Of a stretch of 64,000 nucleotides of DNA, positions 47,240 to 56,193 are shown piece by piece. The position numbers were made by a program, and so were the translations under genes. Numbering within the stretch: position 1 is the stretch's first letter; every line of letters starts with the position of its first letter. The notes under the pieces were generated by a model. That model ran no database searches and was not told where the DNA came from. It saw nothing but the letters and a program-made list of their open reading frames with translations. The DNA comes from Ethanoligenens harbinense YUAN-3 (GTDB lineage Bacteria > Bacillota > Clostridia > Oscillospirales > Ethanoligenentaceae), in the NCBI RefSeq assembly GCF_000178115.2, contig NC_014828.1:2139310-2203309 (forward strand), read 5' to 3'.

Positions 47240-47731
47240 ATGAACGCATCCAGCAAAGCCAAAATCCGCGCCGTTACCACCGGCGCCGTGATTGCCGCGC
47301 TCTACGCGGCGCTGACACTCCTCTTCCAGCCCATCAGCTATGGCCCCCTTCAGTTCCGCATATCCGAAGTGCTGACGGTACTGCCGTTCTTCACACCCGC
47401 AGCCATCCCCGGTCTGTTTGTGGGCTGTATGTTTGCCAACATCGCCAGCTCGCTCGGTCCGGTCGATATTGTCGTGGGCAGCGCCGCCACCCTGCTGGCG
47501 GCCTGGCTCACCTATAAAATGCCGACCAAATGGCTGGCCCCGCTGCCCCCGGTGATCTGCAACGGCGTAATCGTGGGATTGGAACTCTATTTTGTCTTCC
47601 ACGCCCCGCTGCTGCTGACCATTGGCTCGGTCGCATTTGGAGAAGCGGTCGTCTGCTTCGCCGGTGGCATCCCGCTCATGCTGGGCCTTGGGAAAGTGCA
47701 GGACCGCCTGTTTTCGCCCGCCAGGCATTGA
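47240..47731 (+). CDS. queT: QueT-family queuosine-precursor transporter
   Basis: 163 residues from ATG 47240, with AAAAAGGAGAAAAAAC upstream. Five or six hydrophobic segments; the family hallmark is QPISYGPLQFRISEVLTVLPFFTP near residue 30. GLELYFVFHAPLLL and GEAVVCFAGGIPL follow. QueT is taken to be the substrate-binding component for preQ1-like precursors, likely of the ECF type. Confidence 0.92.
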   Translation: MNASSKAKIRAVTTGAVIAALYAALTLLFQPISYGPLQFRISEVLTVLPFFTPAAIPGLFVGCMFANIASSLGPVDIVVGSAATLLAAWLTYKMPTKWLAPLPPVICNGVIVGLELYFVFHAPLLLTIGSVAFGEAVVCFAGGIPLMLGLGKVQDRLFSPARH

Positions 47732-47827
47732 CTACCAGCCGATCGAGCCGGCGGCGATCTTCAGCATATTCCGAAACACGGCGGCCGGTTTTGCACGTTT
47801 GCGGCAAACTGCCCCGCTGCTCTCTGT

Positions 47828-48067
47828 TCAGTCTTCCCCTTTTTTCACCAGAAGATAGAACGTGCCGTCGTCAGCGGCCCGCATGTCCAGCACTGTGTGT
47901 CCCTCGTCTTCCAGACTGCGGGGCACATTCTGGATAGGCTCTCCGCCGTTGAGGTGGATCTCCAGCGTCTGGCCGGCCCCCAGTTCCTCCATGGCGATCT
48001 TCGTCTTGACGAAGGTAATGGGGCAGACCACGTCGGTGATGTCCACGAATGCATCCGCTTTGCTCAT
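47828..48067 (-). CDS. TusA-like sulfur-relay protein
   Basis: 79 residues from ATG 48067, with GGAGGAGG upstream. VDITDVVCPITFVKTKIAME has the TusA Cys at residue 15; the usual CPxP reads CPIT here. It is the last gene of the E1-JAMM-TusA unit, 17 nt after the JAMM gene. It would accept and pass sulfane sulfur. Confidence 0.9.
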   Translation of the reverse strand: MSKADAFVDITDVVCPITFVKTKIAMEELGAGQTLEIHLNGGEPIQNVPRSLEDEGHTVLDMRAADDGTFYLLVKKGED

Positions 48068-48084
48068 TGGGTTACCTCCTCCAG

Positions 48085-48519
48085 TCACTCAACCACCCCC
48101 ATTTTTTCATCCTCCAGCAGCGTGATCGGTTCCTTTTCCATATGCCCCCCGCGGATATGAAAGCATCTCAGCACCGGCTCCTCGTCCATGAGAGAAAGGA
48201 TGAGGTAGCGCAGCGAAGGATCGAACGCCAGGCGTTTATCTTCTGCCGAGGGCCTGGGGGGCGAAGACGGATGGCTGTGCAGGTTGCCCAGCAGCGCCCA
48301 GCCGTGCCGGCGCATATCCTTGATGGCCGCAAATTGCTCTTTGGGGTCCATTGAAAAGTGTTCGGGGCTCTGATCCATGTTGGTCAACAGGTAGATCCAC
48401 TGTACGGTTGCGTTTGCTCCGTCCAAGGTGCCGCTCAACAACGCGCAGGCCTCGTACGGCAGGCCATTTTTTGCGTGAGCGAGAAAACGCGCCAGCTGCG
48501 TTTTCGGAACGTTCAGCAT
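48085..48519 (-). CDS. JAMM/Mov34 family metalloprotease
   Basis: 144 residues. The complete zinc site is present: Glu23 in PYEACALLSG, then HSHPSSPPRPSAED with His81, His83, Ser91 and Asp94. Bacterial members trim residues from sulfur-carrier protein C-termini so that the terminal di-Gly can be activated. It overlaps the E1 gene by 7 nt. Confidence 0.9.
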   Translation of the reverse strand: MLNVPKTQLARFLAHAKNGLPYEACALLSGTLDGANATVQWIYLLTNMDQSPEHFSMDPKEQFAAIKDMRRHGWALLGNLHSHPSSPPRPSAEDKRLAFDPSLRYLILSLMDEEPVLRCFHIRGGHMEKEPITLLEDEKMGVVE

Positions 48520-49349
48520 GGCTTTTGCCTCTCCGCGGCGCCTTTCAAATCACAGGGGGCCTGCCCGTAATCGGTCAGTCTGGTGATGGTAGGGTGCTTG
48601 CCGCAGACCGCGCAGTTTTCCACCTTGCCCAACTTGATCTTGCGGAACTCCATGCGCAGCGCATCGTAGGTGAGCAGAGCACCGGTGAGCAGTCCGCCCA
48701 CGCCAAGAATATATTTGAGCGCCTCACTGGCTTGAAGGGTGCCGATGACGCCGCCCATCACACCCAGTACACCCGCCTGCCGGCAGGTGGGCACGGCGTC
48801 GGGGGGAGGCGGATTTTGAAACACACAGCGATAGCAGGGGCCCTGACCGGGCACATATGTCATGGTCTGCCCCTGAAAACGGATGATGCCCGCGTGAGAA
48901 AACGGTTTTTTCGTTATGACACACGCGTCATTGATGAGAAATTTGGATGGGAAATTATCGGTGCAGTCAAGAATGAAATCATAGTCCCGGTCTTTGATGA
49001 TATCGAGGATATTGTCGGCGCGAATCCATTCGTTGTAGGTCACCACGTTAACATCGGGATTTATCGCATGGATGGTTTCCTTGCCGGACTGCACCTTGGG
49101 CTTGCCCACGTCCTTGGTCTGGTGGATGATCTGGCGCTGAAGGTTGGAGAGATCGACTTGATCGAAATCCACCAGTCCGATGGTGCCCACCCCGGCCGCG
49201 CCCAGATACATGGCCGCGGGAGAACCCAGCCCGCCGGTGCCCACCACCAGCACTTTTGCGTTCAGCAGCTTGATCTGCCCCTTCACGCCCACTTCTTTGA
49301 GGATGATGTGGCGTGAATAGCGCTCCATCATCTCATTGGTAAAATTCAC
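48513..49349 (-). CDS. HesA/MoeB/ThiF family E1-like adenylyltransferase
   Basis: 278 residues from GTG 49349, chosen because it gives the family start NFTNEMMERYSRHIIL. ATP loop GTGGLGSP at 37-44, DFDQVDLSNLQRQI next. Zinc cysteines are at 172/175 and 246/249, and Cys189 in CRQAGVLG is the conserved thioester-position cysteine. It adenylates the C-terminus of a ThiS/MoaD-like carrier so sulfur can be added. No such carrier gene is visible within the window. Confidence 0.92.
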   Translation of the reverse strand: MNFTNEMMERYSRHIILKEVGVKGQIKLLNAKVLVVGTGGLGSPAAMYLGAAGVGTIGLVDFDQVDLSNLQRQIIHQTKDVGKPKVQSGKETIHAINPDVNVVTYNEWIRADNILDIIKDRDYDFILDCTDNFPSKFLINDACVITKKPFSHAGIIRFQGQTMTYVPGQGPCYRCVFQNPPPPDAVPTCRQAGVLGVMGGVIGTLQASEALKYILGVGGLLTGALLTYDALRMEFRKIKLGKVENCAVCGKHPTITRLTDYGQAPCDLKGAAERQKPC

Positions 49350-49463
49350 AGACACTGCGCACCGTCCCCCATAAAATACAAACCCGACGACCTCTCCGTC
49401 CTGGACCGGATATATCTCAAACACGGCGCGGGCGGCATATCTGCCCACGGCCGCACCCGGCCG

Positions 49464-50687
49464 TCAGCCCGAATGCTGCACAGCCTGCACACGGGAGTCC
49501 GGCAGGGCCTCGGCCGCCTCCTCCAGCGCGAGCGCGGCGCCGCCTACCGCAATCGCGTCTTCTTCCAGGCTTCCGCCCCGATGGAACTTCACGCCGCTCT
49601 GCACCGCCCAGACCTGCTTTTGAGCCACGCCGGCCGCCGTTTCATAAAACAGATCGGACTGCCGGATAAGCGGCCCGCTGAGAATGACCAGACCCGGCCC
49701 GAGCAGGTTGATGAGGTTGGAAAGCCCGATGCCCAGATAGGTGGCGGCATGCCGCAGCACGCTCGCCGCCAGCGCATCGCCCTGCCGGGCAGCCGCGCAG
49801 ATACTCTCCCATGTGACATCCGCAGGCAAATCGGAATGCTCACCCCTCGCGCGGCACTCTGCGAATTCAGACGTAACGGCACGGATAGTGGCATAGCAGT
49901 CCAAGCAACCGCGTTTTCCACAGGTACAGAGTCTGCCGTCCGCATTCACCACCATGTGGCCAAATACATCTTCCGCGTTTTGCGAAGTACGGATGAGCAC
50001 GCCGTCTAAAAACGTGCCGGTGCGAATGCCCACGCCGCAGTTGACGTAAACCACACGCGGCACACCCCGGCCGATGCCGTAAAGCGCTTCAGCCAGCACG
50101 GCGGTATTGGCGCCGTTGTCCAGCGAGACCGGGCAGCCCAGGCCTTGGCGGAGCATCGACACCAGCGGCACATCTTTCCATCCAGACGCCTGAAAATACC
50201 GCGGAGAAAGAAGCACTCCGTCCGTGCGGGACATCGGCCCCACCGCGCCAACCCCGGCCAGCACGATCCGCCCGCCCGGAGTCGTGGCTTGATCTGCCAG
50301 CTCACGGGCGGTCTCCACGATCGTCCGCACCGTCCGCTCCGGTGTGGACTGTCCATCCATATGAAAACGGCGGGAGGCCCTCACGCGCAGTTTCAGGTCG
50401 GTAAGCACAATCTGCATGTAGGTGCGTGAGATATCCACGCCCAGCAAATAGTAATCCCGATCGGTCACGTCATACAGCGCCGGCTTGCGCCCGCCGGATG
50501 ACTCGCCGAACTGCGGCCTCACCACCAACCGCAACTCCTCCAGCGGCCGCAGAAAGCGGCTGAGCGTCGTCAACTTGAGGCCCGTCAGCGCAAGAAGCTG
50601 ACTTTTGGACACCGGGCCGAATTTTTGCAATGCGCAAAATACACGTTTTTCCTGTGGGCCACAGGTGGAAAACAGGTCGGGCAGCAT
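49464..50687 (-). CDS. ROK-family transcriptional regulator
   Basis: 407 residues from ATG 50687, with GGAGGAAATCCCC upstream. Residues ~10-65 are a winged HTH (VSKSQLLALTGLKLTTLSRFL). The ROK sugar-kinase-like domain follows: LGVDISRTYMQIVLTDL, SLDNGANTAVLAEAL, GHMVVNADG and the zinc motif CTCGKRGCLDC. It is of the NagC/XylR type. Inducer and targets are unknown. Confidence 0.9.
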   Translation of the reverse strand: MLPDLFSTCGPQEKRVFCALQKFGPVSKSQLLALTGLKLTTLSRFLRPLEELRLVVRPQFGESSGGRKPALYDVTDRDYYLLGVDISRTYMQIVLTDLKLRVRASRRFHMDGQSTPERTVRTIVETARELADQATTPGGRIVLAGVGAVGPMSRTDGVLLSPRYFQASGWKDVPLVSMLRQGLGCPVSLDNGANTAVLAEALYGIGRGVPRVVYVNCGVGIRTGTFLDGVLIRTSQNAEDVFGHMVVNADGRLCTCGKRGCLDCYATIRAVTSEFAECRARGEHSDLPADVTWESICAAARQGDALAASVLRHAATYLGIGLSNLINLLGPGLVILSGPLIRQSDLFYETAAGVAQKQVWAVQSGVKFHRGGSLEEDAIAVGGAALALEEAAEALPDSRVQAVQHSG

Positions 50688-50923
50688 GGGGATTTCCTCC
50701 GGCGCATCCAGCAAACCCGTTTGCCGGTGGCTGAAAACCAACCGGACAACCTGCCGTTTCGGATGCGGTATAAAATAAAACTAAGTTACTTTGTATACAT
50801 GACTTTTATGCCTCTATTTTAAGAGAACCCTCTCTGTTTGTCAAGAAAAAACAAGTGGTACATAAAGATATAGCAGCGCCCATCCAACAAGGCGGATGTC
50901 AGACGGGAACCCATTTCTCAAAC

Positions 50924-50952
50924 AAAAACCGGCCGTTTTCCGGCCGGTTTTT
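50924..50952. terminator. bidirectional rho-independent terminator
   Basis: ACCGGCCG and CGGCCGGT around TTTTC, with A5 on the left and T5 on the right. Confidence 0.9.
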
Positions 50953-50974
50953 CAAGCAAATAAAGCATCCTCCA

Positions 50975-51217
50975 TTACGATTCGGAAGGATGCGCGATAG
51001 ATGACAAAACCTCTTCCACCGTTTTTCCGCTGGATTCAATCGCCTGAAGCAGTTCGTCCAACTGCACTCTTTTCTGCGCATCTTTCAGTTCTTTGATCTG
51101 GCTGTCCAGTTCCGCGATCTTTGCTTTATAATTGTCAATCTTCACTTGAAATTCCGCTTTTTTGGCTTCGATATCTGCGATCCGTTCCTCGGATGTTTTC
51201 GCCACGCCTCTTGCCAT
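50975..51217 (-). CDS. small coiled-coil protein of unknown function
   Basis: 80 residues from ATG 51217, with AGGAGTGATTTTA upstream. A basic N-terminus is followed by about 45 residues of coiled coil (AELDSQIKELKDAQKRV) and a short helical end LLQAIESSGKTVEEVL. The last part recalls DUF4315-like mobile-element proteins, but I cannot assign it. No mobile-element genes are nearby. Confidence 0.75.
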   Translation of the reverse strand: MARGVAKTSEERIADIEAKKAEFQVKIDNYKAKIAELDSQIKELKDAQKRVQLDELLQAIESSGKTVEEVLSSIAHPSES

Positions 51218-51593
51218 TAAAATCACTCCTAATAGATATTATTTGTTTACAGTGTATCGCACTGAAAAGAAAATGTAAAGAGCTTAAAGCAGATTTTTAT
51301 CTCAAAACAAAAAAATATATTGACCGTTTGCCTTCTTTTTTCAGCCCATAAAAACGCCCCGCTTTTTATCCTATAGGTTTGCCAGCCGCTACGCATATTT
51401 TTATATAAGATAAATCGAAAACCTTCCATTTTCATATTTCTGAGCACGGGTCTTCGGATCTTTTATCGTCTGCACGGCTGCGCCCGATCCGCTGTTTTAT
51501 AAAAGCGCTCAAAAGAAAAAAGGAGGTATAAAAACCTCCCCTTTTATGACGGTTCACCGTTTCGGCGCTCCTGTATGCATCCGCTTTCGCACA
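51218..51593. other. A/T-rich intergenic region
   Basis: 376 nt without a supportable gene. It contains the minus-strand terminator at 51511-51540 near its right end. Otherwise I see nothing firm. Confidence 0.6.
51511..51540 (-). terminator. rho-independent terminator
   Basis: On the minus strand GGAGGT/ACCTCC (6 bp) around a 6-nt loop, followed by T6CT4. It serves the secreted-protein gene at 51594. Confidence 0.8.
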
Positions 51594-52064
51594 TCAAGCG
51601 TGCACATGCCCAACGGTCACAATCTTGACGCCGTCGATCTTTGCCACGCGCTGAGCCAACTCCTCATACAGCTTTGTACCGTCGGCCTGCGAAAGACTCC
51701 CCTGATCTTGCATCGCACGAATCCGCTGCTGCTGTTTTTCCAGATAGCGCTTTTTCAGCGCGTCCAGATTGTTCGTCTGCTTTGCGATCTGCCATGGAGT
51801 CTGCTGCGGATACTGCTGCTTCAGATCTTTGACGCTTTTGCCGGAAAGATCGGCCAGCAATACGAGCGCGACACGGTCACCGCCAATATGGCATTTTTGG
51901 TGTTTTGCAGTGCCTGATCCGGGCGTCCCGGATGAAGCCGATGAAGACGAAGTTCCCGATGATGTGGGCGCGGCGGCTTTCACCGTGGCGGCTCCCGCCG
52001 GGAAAACCAGCGCCGCAGCCAAAGCCAGCGCAGCCGCACCTGTAACAAATCGTTTTTTCAACAT
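51594..52064 (-). CDS. secreted DUF2680-like protein
   Basis: 156 residues. The signal peptide covers 1-25 (FVTGAAALALAAALVF, Ala-x-Ala). A Ser/Gly/Thr-rich linker of about 30 residues follows, then a helical domain: LADLSGKSVKDLKQQYPQQT, PWQIAKQTNNLDALKKRYLE. The latter matches the DUF2680 pattern of short repeats that start with a Leu-Gly-like helix. Function is unknown. Confidence 0.8.
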   Translation of the reverse strand: MLKKRFVTGAAALALAAALVFPAGAATVKAAAPTSSGTSSSSASSGTPGSGTAKHQKCHIGGDRVALVLLADLSGKSVKDLKQQYPQQTPWQIAKQTNNLDALKKRYLEKQQQRIRAMQDQGSLSQADGTKLYEELAQRVAKIDGVKIVTVGHVHA

Positions 52065-52332
52065 ATCGATACCTCCGCTGCCTTATAATCTTTTCGAAAA
52101 GATTCCCAGCGCACCGTTTAGTGTCCAGATGACGCAGGGCGGTCTATAAAAACAAAACGACCTCATCACATCACCGCCGGATAAAACCAAAAACACGTTT
52201 AAACGGCGTATGAAGAAAGTCGCAATGTTCATACCATCAACTTGGATGGCTCTATGATAGTTTGACCGGAAATACACAGCGCAAGCATAAATAATTCTGG
52301 AAAAACGGTATAGACTGTCAATTTATGATTTA

Positions 52333-53190
52333 TTATGATTTATTTTGACTCAGTTTCCACGCGGCAATAAATTCATACGATGCGGGAGCCGAAAAACCGG
52401 GGTTCTGGAAATCCCAGCTTCCGCTCAAGCCCGCCTGTAACGCGCCCGCCTCAAAATGGCACATTGCGATACCCAAATCGACATATCGGATATCGCTCTC
52501 CGCCGCGTTCGCCTGCTCTTTGCCCCTGTCCAGATAAAAAGCCACGGACGTTTGGGAAAGAAGCAAGCGCCAAGGCTGTTTGTTCACCGCTGACGGCGCG
52601 AGCCGGACACACGAAAGCGGCACGGAAAACGCGCCCGCCGCCTGCTCGGAAAGAGGCGTTCCGTTTTCCGCATTGAAAAACAGTTTTTCAAATGGCTTCC
52701 GGTTTGCGCTGCCCGCCGCGCCGCGCACGATATGTTCCAGCAGGCGCATTTTCCCGCCGGGGTAACCGATCGGCAGCACGATGACCAACTGTTCCCCATC
52801 ACCGGTGCCTGAAGCCTGCCAGAACGCCGTTTTGTCAAATGTTCCGCCCAACCAGCAGGCGCCGAGACCGCAATCGGTCGCGAGCAGGACCGCCTGCTCC
52901 ATCTGATACCCGATCTGAAGGAACCCCGCCCGCAGGTCCTTTTTGGAAGTCACGGCGGTCAAAAACGTTTTGGCGCCGTGAACCATTCCATAGGTACCCA
53001 GTTTAATCGGTGTCTGCTTCACATGGACGGCCGTATAACGCGTCTCCGCTCCGAAAAGAGCCGTTTCACTTGTGAGCGGCACCATACAGGCATCCAGCGC
53101 CTGCGCATCCACATCCCGCGGCTGGAAGGTACGCACCGACCGCCGCATCACCGCCAGTTCTGAAACATCGTGTTGAAAATCGAGCTGCAT
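52333..53190 (-). CDS. nitroreductase-family protein (TM_nitroreductase type)
   Basis: 285 residues. MRRSVRTFQPRDVDAQALD is the FMN-binding start of the fold, and GLGACWLGGTFDKTAFWQA and SAVNKQPWRLLLSQ follow. It is a fused two-domain nitroreductase-like protein as in Firmicutes. Substrate is unknown. GGAGGAAGAGGC precedes the ATG. Confidence 0.85.
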   Translation of the reverse strand: MQLDFQHDVSELAVMRRSVRTFQPRDVDAQALDACMVPLTSETALFGAETRYTAVHVKQTPIKLGTYGMVHGAKTFLTAVTSKKDLRAGFLQIGYQMEQAVLLATDCGLGACWLGGTFDKTAFWQASGTGDGEQLVIVLPIGYPGGKMRLLEHIVRGAAGSANRKPFEKLFFNAENGTPLSEQAAGAFSVPLSCVRLAPSAVNKQPWRLLLSQTSVAFYLDRGKEQANAAESDIRYVDLGIAMCHFEAGALQAGLSGSWDFQNPGFSAPASYEFIAAWKLSQNKS

Positions 53191-53290
53191 GCCTCTTCCT
53201 CCTGTTTCATGTTCTTTCCCGGCCCGTATACATCGCTCTCTGCCACCTTTACAGGAACATACGCAAACACATCATGGGGACCAAAACCGT

Positions 53291-55276
53291 TCAGACATGG
53301 CGGCGGAACGTGGCCAGCAGAAATGGCGGCAGCGCCCAGATCAGCTGCAGCAACAGCGCTTCCAGCGGTTCCAGCATGCGGCCCTGCGCCAACAGCACAG
53401 CACCTGCCAGGACAAGATTGGCCAGCGCGCCGATCACCTGCATGGCCGCAACGGCGCGGGCGGTGCTGTCCAACCGCACGCATGCGACCACGGCGCGGAC
53501 AAGCGCGACCGCGTGATCCCGTATATATAATGCAGCCCCGTCGTTCTCATCAGCCGACGGCAGCGAGAGCTCTTCTACCTGCCGGTGCGGCAACACCCGC
53601 ACCATGCGTTTTTTCAGCCGGAACTGCTCCGCGAGCATTTCCCGGTTGATGTTCGCATCGGCTGCGCCCGCCAGCAGCCGCACGCCCGTGCGTGTCAGTC
53701 TGCGCAGAACGGTCCGCAGCTTTTTATCCGGTGTATATTGCAAAACAAAGAGCGCCGCCGGCACATCATCCACCACCAGATAGACGAAATCATTGCCTTT
53801 GACGGCATATTTGGCTTCCACTTCCAACAGCATCCGCCCGGTGAGGTCCACACGCTTCTGACGCAGGAGGCTCCGGCTGCCGAGCAGAATATGGCTACCG
53901 TCCACCCATGCTTCGACGCCCATCTCATCAATCACCTGCAGCCGTTCCACCGGCCGCAGGATCGTTTCCCCGCCGTCAAAAAGGCCCCGGATAGCGGAGG
54001 CTATGGACATCTGCGCGGCCGCCGCCACGCTGGCTGCCGCCAGCACGGCGTTTTCCACGCCGTGTTCGGACATGGGCCGGAGCGCGCAGATTTTCACCTG
54101 CCCGTCCGGATAGAGCAGCCGCTCGGGAAGAAACAGCGCATCCGCGGTACCAAACGTGCGCACCGCACCATAACCGGAAAGTGCCGCGCCGCGCTTTTGC
54201 AGGGCTTTTGCAGCAGCCAGAAGCGACAGGTTCACAGAAAAGCCCATCATCAGCGGCGCGCCCACAGAAGCAAACTCGGCAAAAACCAGCGCGCCCTGTT
54301 CCGCCGGGCGATGAAAGAGAAACACGACCGCACAGGCAGCCGCAGCCGCAATGACCAGCACCGCAAGCGCAAGCACCGACGCCACCCGTCCGGTCGGGAT
54401 CTCACCGGTATCCTGCACATCCTGCGCCGGCGCCTGCCTGCCGGGCACCACAACATCCTGCACCCCTTCGGACGGACCGACCTCCACGCTTCGGATAAAC
54501 GCACGGCGCGGCATTTCCATCTTCCGCAGCGCGACGTTGCCCGCCCGCGCCGCGCGGGCAGCCAACAGCCTCGATCCGGTTTCAAAAGTCAGACAGGCGC
54601 ACGCGCTCAAAGCAAACGGCACCGCATCGGCCGCACCTGCGCCATGCAGTACGGCGGGTAAAAAGCCCGCCGCACCACCCAAAAAAGCAAGCGCCGCTGC
54701 GCCGGCCGTTTCCCGCCGCAGCGTAAACAGGGCGGTGAAGCCTTCCGCCAGTATCCGGGCGGCAAAAACACCGGCAAGAAGAAGCAGCGCGGCACCGGCC
54801 GCGGCATAAGGAACCGGCTGCTCCAGATACGCCAGCACGGACGGCAGCGGGTAATGGAACGTGACCGCGCAGACCAGCAGCAAAAAGGCTGCCAGAATGA
54901 CCAACTCCGCCGCCAGACGCGCCGCAAGCCCGGCCGCGCCGCGCCGCGCGGGGGAAGGGAGTTCGTCCGCCTCCGCTTCCGAAACCGTCTGCGGCTTATC
55001 CGGAATACGCTCGATCTGCTCCGGCACGATTTCCGATTCTGCGGGCCGGTCCCCGGTATGTAACGACGCGTCCGCAGGCGGTTCGTTTGGCTCCGGTTCC
55101 AACGGCGGGGCGTCCTGTTCCCCGGGCACCGTCCGTTCCGTCTCCCGCTCGACCTCCACGGCCTGCGCGGCAGCCTCGCGTGCGGCGCGCTGCTTCAGCC
55201 GTTCTTCCGCCTCACGCTCCCACTGTTCCAGAGGGGCCTGCATCCGCCCTCTGTCGATCGGGTCCTCTTTTTTCAT
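53291..55276 (-). CDS. P-type ATPase-like protein lacking the phosphorylation Asp (pseudoenzyme)
   Basis: 661 residues. Residues 1-115 are a charged, Pro/Glu-rich cytoplasmic tail. Hydrophobic segments lie at about 122-140, 155-175, 190-232, 300-320, 335-357 and 610-655. Soluble parts align with the P1B ATPase frame: GVEAWVDGSHILLGSRSLL (453-471) is the N-domain, but at the DKTGTLT site the protein has PERLLYP with Pro384 in place of Asp, TGDN is AGAA and GDGxND is degraded to DENDG. There is no CPx or heavy-metal domain. It is probably catalytically dead. The start overlaps the rlmB stop in ATGA. Confidence 0.8.
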   Translation of the reverse strand: MKKEDPIDRGRMQAPLEQWEREAEERLKQRAAREAAAQAVEVERETERTVPGEQDAPPLEPEPNEPPADASLHTGDRPAESEIVPEQIERIPDKPQTVSEAEADELPSPARRGAAGLAARLAAELVILAAFLLLVCAVTFHYPLPSVLAYLEQPVPYAAAGAALLLLAGVFAARILAEGFTALFTLRRETAGAAALAFLGGAAGFLPAVLHGAGAADAVPFALSACACLTFETGSRLLAARAARAGNVALRKMEMPRRAFIRSVEVGPSEGVQDVVVPGRQAPAQDVQDTGEIPTGRVASVLALAVLVIAAAAACAVVFLFHRPAEQGALVFAEFASVGAPLMMGFSVNLSLLAAAKALQKRGAALSGYGAVRTFGTADALFLPERLLYPDGQVKICALRPMSEHGVENAVLAAASVAAAAQMSIASAIRGLFDGGETILRPVERLQVIDEMGVEAWVDGSHILLGSRSLLRQKRVDLTGRMLLEVEAKYAVKGNDFVYLVVDDVPAALFVLQYTPDKKLRTVLRRLTRTGVRLLAGAADANINREMLAEQFRLKKRMVRVLPHRQVEELSLPSADENDGAALYIRDHAVALVRAVVACVRLDSTARAVAAMQVIGALANLVLAGAVLLAQGRMLEPLEALLLQLIWALPPFLLATFRRHV

Positions 55277-56049
55277 GCTTTACCACCTCCCGTACGGATA
55301 CGGGTCTTGGCCGCTTCATACAGGACGATGCCGGCCGCCACCGAAGCGTTCAGCGACGTGATGCGCCCGCGCATGGGGATGGATACGACCACGTCGCACT
55401 TTTCCCGGAGCAGGCGCGAAATGCCTTTGCCCTCCGAGCCGATGATTACCGCCGCACCGCCGGAAAAATCCGTTTCATAAAACGGCTGCCCGTCCATATC
55501 CGTGCCGTAGACCCAGACGCCCTCTTTTTTGAGTTCTTCCACCGTGGCGGCAAGATTGGACACGCGGGCGACCGGCATGTATTCCAGCGCGCCGCTGGCC
55601 GCTTTGTCTACCGCCGCCGTCAGGCCCACCGCACCACGCTTGGGGATGATGACGCCGTGCGCACCGCAGCATTCCGCCGTGCGGATGATCGCACCGAGGT
55701 TGTGGGGGTCGTTGATCTCGTCGCAGATAACCAGAAACGGCGGCTCTCCACGCTCTTTCGCCGCGTGGAGCATATCGGACACCCCTACATACTCATGCGC
55801 CGCGGCCATGGCCGCCACTCCCTGGTGGCTCATGCCGCCGCAAATGGCATCCAGCTTGACGCTGCTTACATCTTTAATGACCACCCCGCGCTCCCGGCAC
55901 AGCTCTACAATGCGGCGCACCGGCCCGCCGCTGTTGCCTTTGGCGATGAGTACGCTGTCCACCGGGCGGCCCGCACGCAACGCTTCAAACACTGCGTTTC
56001 GCCCCACCAGCACATCTTCCTTGCGTTTTTCCCGTTTATCTGTATACAT
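55273..56049 (-). CDS. rlmB: 23S rRNA (guanosine-2'-O)-methyltransferase, SpoU/TrmH family
   Basis: 258 residues. N-terminal substrate-binding part VLVGRNAVFEALRAGRPVDSV. SPOUT knot motifs: DEINDPHNLGAIIRTAE (motif 1), VIIGSEGKGIS (motif 2) and IPMRGRITSLNASVAAGIVLYE (motif 3). RlmB methylates G2251 of 23S rRNA in E. coli. The stop overlaps the downstream pseudo-ATPase start, so the two are translationally coupled. Confidence 0.93.
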   Translation of the reverse strand: MYTDKREKRKEDVLVGRNAVFEALRAGRPVDSVLIAKGNSGGPVRRIVELCRERGVVIKDVSSVKLDAICGGMSHQGVAAMAAAHEYVGVSDMLHAAKERGEPPFLVICDEINDPHNLGAIIRTAECCGAHGVIIPKRGAVGLTAAVDKAASGALEYMPVARVSNLAATVEELKKEGVWVYGTDMDGQPFYETDFSGGAAVIIGSEGKGISRLLREKCDVVVSIPMRGRITSLNASVAAGIVLYEAAKTRIRTGGGKA

Positions 56050-56193
56050 CGGCAGACTCCCGTCCCGTTTTTGATCGATCAGGCGCGCGGCGCGCCCCTG
56101 TCCGGCCGCCGCGCATCGGATTCCATATCTAGTATACCATATTTAAGCGAAAGGACGACGGCTCTGCGGAAAATCTTCCAAATTGTTTGACGG

